6,060 nucleotides of DNA, from assembly GCA_013041585.1 (NCBI GenBank), contig JABEVM010000215.1, positions 1-6,060 of the forward strand. Reading direction: 5' to 3'. This DNA is from Chlamydiota bacterium (lineage in GTDB: Bacteria > Chlamydiota > Chlamydiia > Chlamydiales > Rhabdochlamydiaceae). The position numbers and the translations under genes were made by a program. Of the stretch, positions 5,815-6,060 are shown piece by piece. Every line of letters begins with the position of its first letter. The first letter of the stretch is position 1. Below the pieces are notes generated by a model. That model had not been told where the DNA came from. It made no database searches and was given only the letters and a program-made list of their open reading frames with translations.

Positions 5815-5815
5815 T
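5810..5815 (+). promoter_or_regulatory. Ribosome binding site of atpD overlapping the atpB stop
   Basis: GGTGAT pairs perfectly with the usual ATCACC near the 16S rRNA 3' end and lies five bases before the GTG at 5821. It contains the atpB stop codon TGA (5812-5814), which would link termination on atpB to initiation on atpD. It supports GTG 5821 as the start. Confidence 0.5.
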
Positions 5816-5820
5816 AGGTA

Positions 5821-6060
5821 GTGGCAAAGGTAAAATTAACCAAAATGGAATTGCGCCAGCAGCAAGTTAGGCTGACGCAGCTACAAAAATATTTGCCGAC
5901 GCTCCAGCTCAAGAAAGCTCTACTCCAAGCAGAGGTTCTTGAAGTGCAGCATGAGCTAGAGAGGATTTTTTCTCATTTTACGACTAAAAAAGAGGAAATT
6001 GATAAATACGCAATCCTCTTTTCAGGTAGTAACCTGGGTGATTTTTTCTCTGCTGTAGAG
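5821..6060 (+). CDS. atpD: V-type ATP synthase/ATPase subunit D (central shaft), N-terminal 80 residues (runs off the right edge)
   Basis: Subunit D is the long coiled-coil axle that turns inside the A3B3 head. Reading from the GTG at 5821 gives an open frame of 80 residues to the window edge. The start, AKVKLTKMELRQQQVRL, and the segment YLPTLQLKKALLQAEV (residues 24-39) are typical of D subunits, which begin with KLTK or PTK motifs followed by a long helix rich in Leu, Lys and Gln. The KLTK placement three residues after the start favours this GTG over the ATG at 5845, which would cut into the motif. It starts six bases after the atpB stop. The C-terminal half of the antiparallel coiled coil is outside the window, and atpI and atpK would be expected after it. 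Expected total length is about 200 residues. Confidence 0.93.
   Translation, partial: MAKVKLTKMELRQQQVRLTQLQKYLPTLQLKKALLQAEVLEVQHELERIFSHFTTKKEEIDKYAILFSGSNLGDFFSAVE

Overview
The window looks like a chromosomal segment of a member of the phylum Chlamydiae, more likely a chlamydia-related (environmental, amoeba-associated type) lineage than Chlamydia itself. The basis is a V-type (A/V-type) ATPase operon in the order E, DUF2764-like protein, A, B, D. Its A, B, D and E proteins resemble the chlamydial versions as I remember them, for example the AtpA P-loop GPFGAGKT and the GERAGE motif. A transaldolase gene sits just upstream on the opposite strand, as near the Chlamydia V-ATPase cluster. 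Spirochaetes such as Borrelia have the same ATPase gene order, so the phylum call rests on sequence resemblance recalled from memory, not on a search.

Layout. Positions 1-424 (minus) hold the first 141 codons of transaldolase, including the Schiff-base lysine. Positions 467-727 and 855-1106 (both minus) hold two small, unrecognised exported or membrane proteins. Each has a signal peptide, a short polar stretch, one transmembrane helix and a short tail; one tail is strikingly histidine-rich. Positions 1107-1272 form a divergent control region. From 1273 to the right edge all genes are on the plus strand and tightly packed: atpE, the DUF2764-like gene, atpA, atpB and the start of atpD. The operon runs out of the window, and atpI and atpK would be expected next.

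The plus-strand genes encode the soluble V1 part of a rotary ATPase. A is catalytic, B is regulatory and supplies the arginine finger, D is the central shaft, and E is the peripheral stalk. Subunits C, F and G, which many A/V-type operons carry between E and A or nearby, are absent here. Their slot is filled by the DUF2764-like protein. Its helical C-terminus and 'D-x-x-N-hydrophobic' segments recall subunit C, so it is a good candidate for the missing socket between shaft and membrane ring.

The minus-strand part carries most of the unexplained structure. An identical 9-mer (CGCATACGT) lies at the same distance upstream of both small genes. A promoter-like element is mirrored on the two strands of the divergent region. 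There is also a 7-bp dyad between the small genes and a 20-bp tandem duplication across the transaldolase start. No stretch longer than 300 bases lacks a gene, and I saw no RNA genes, mobile elements or CRISPR arrays.
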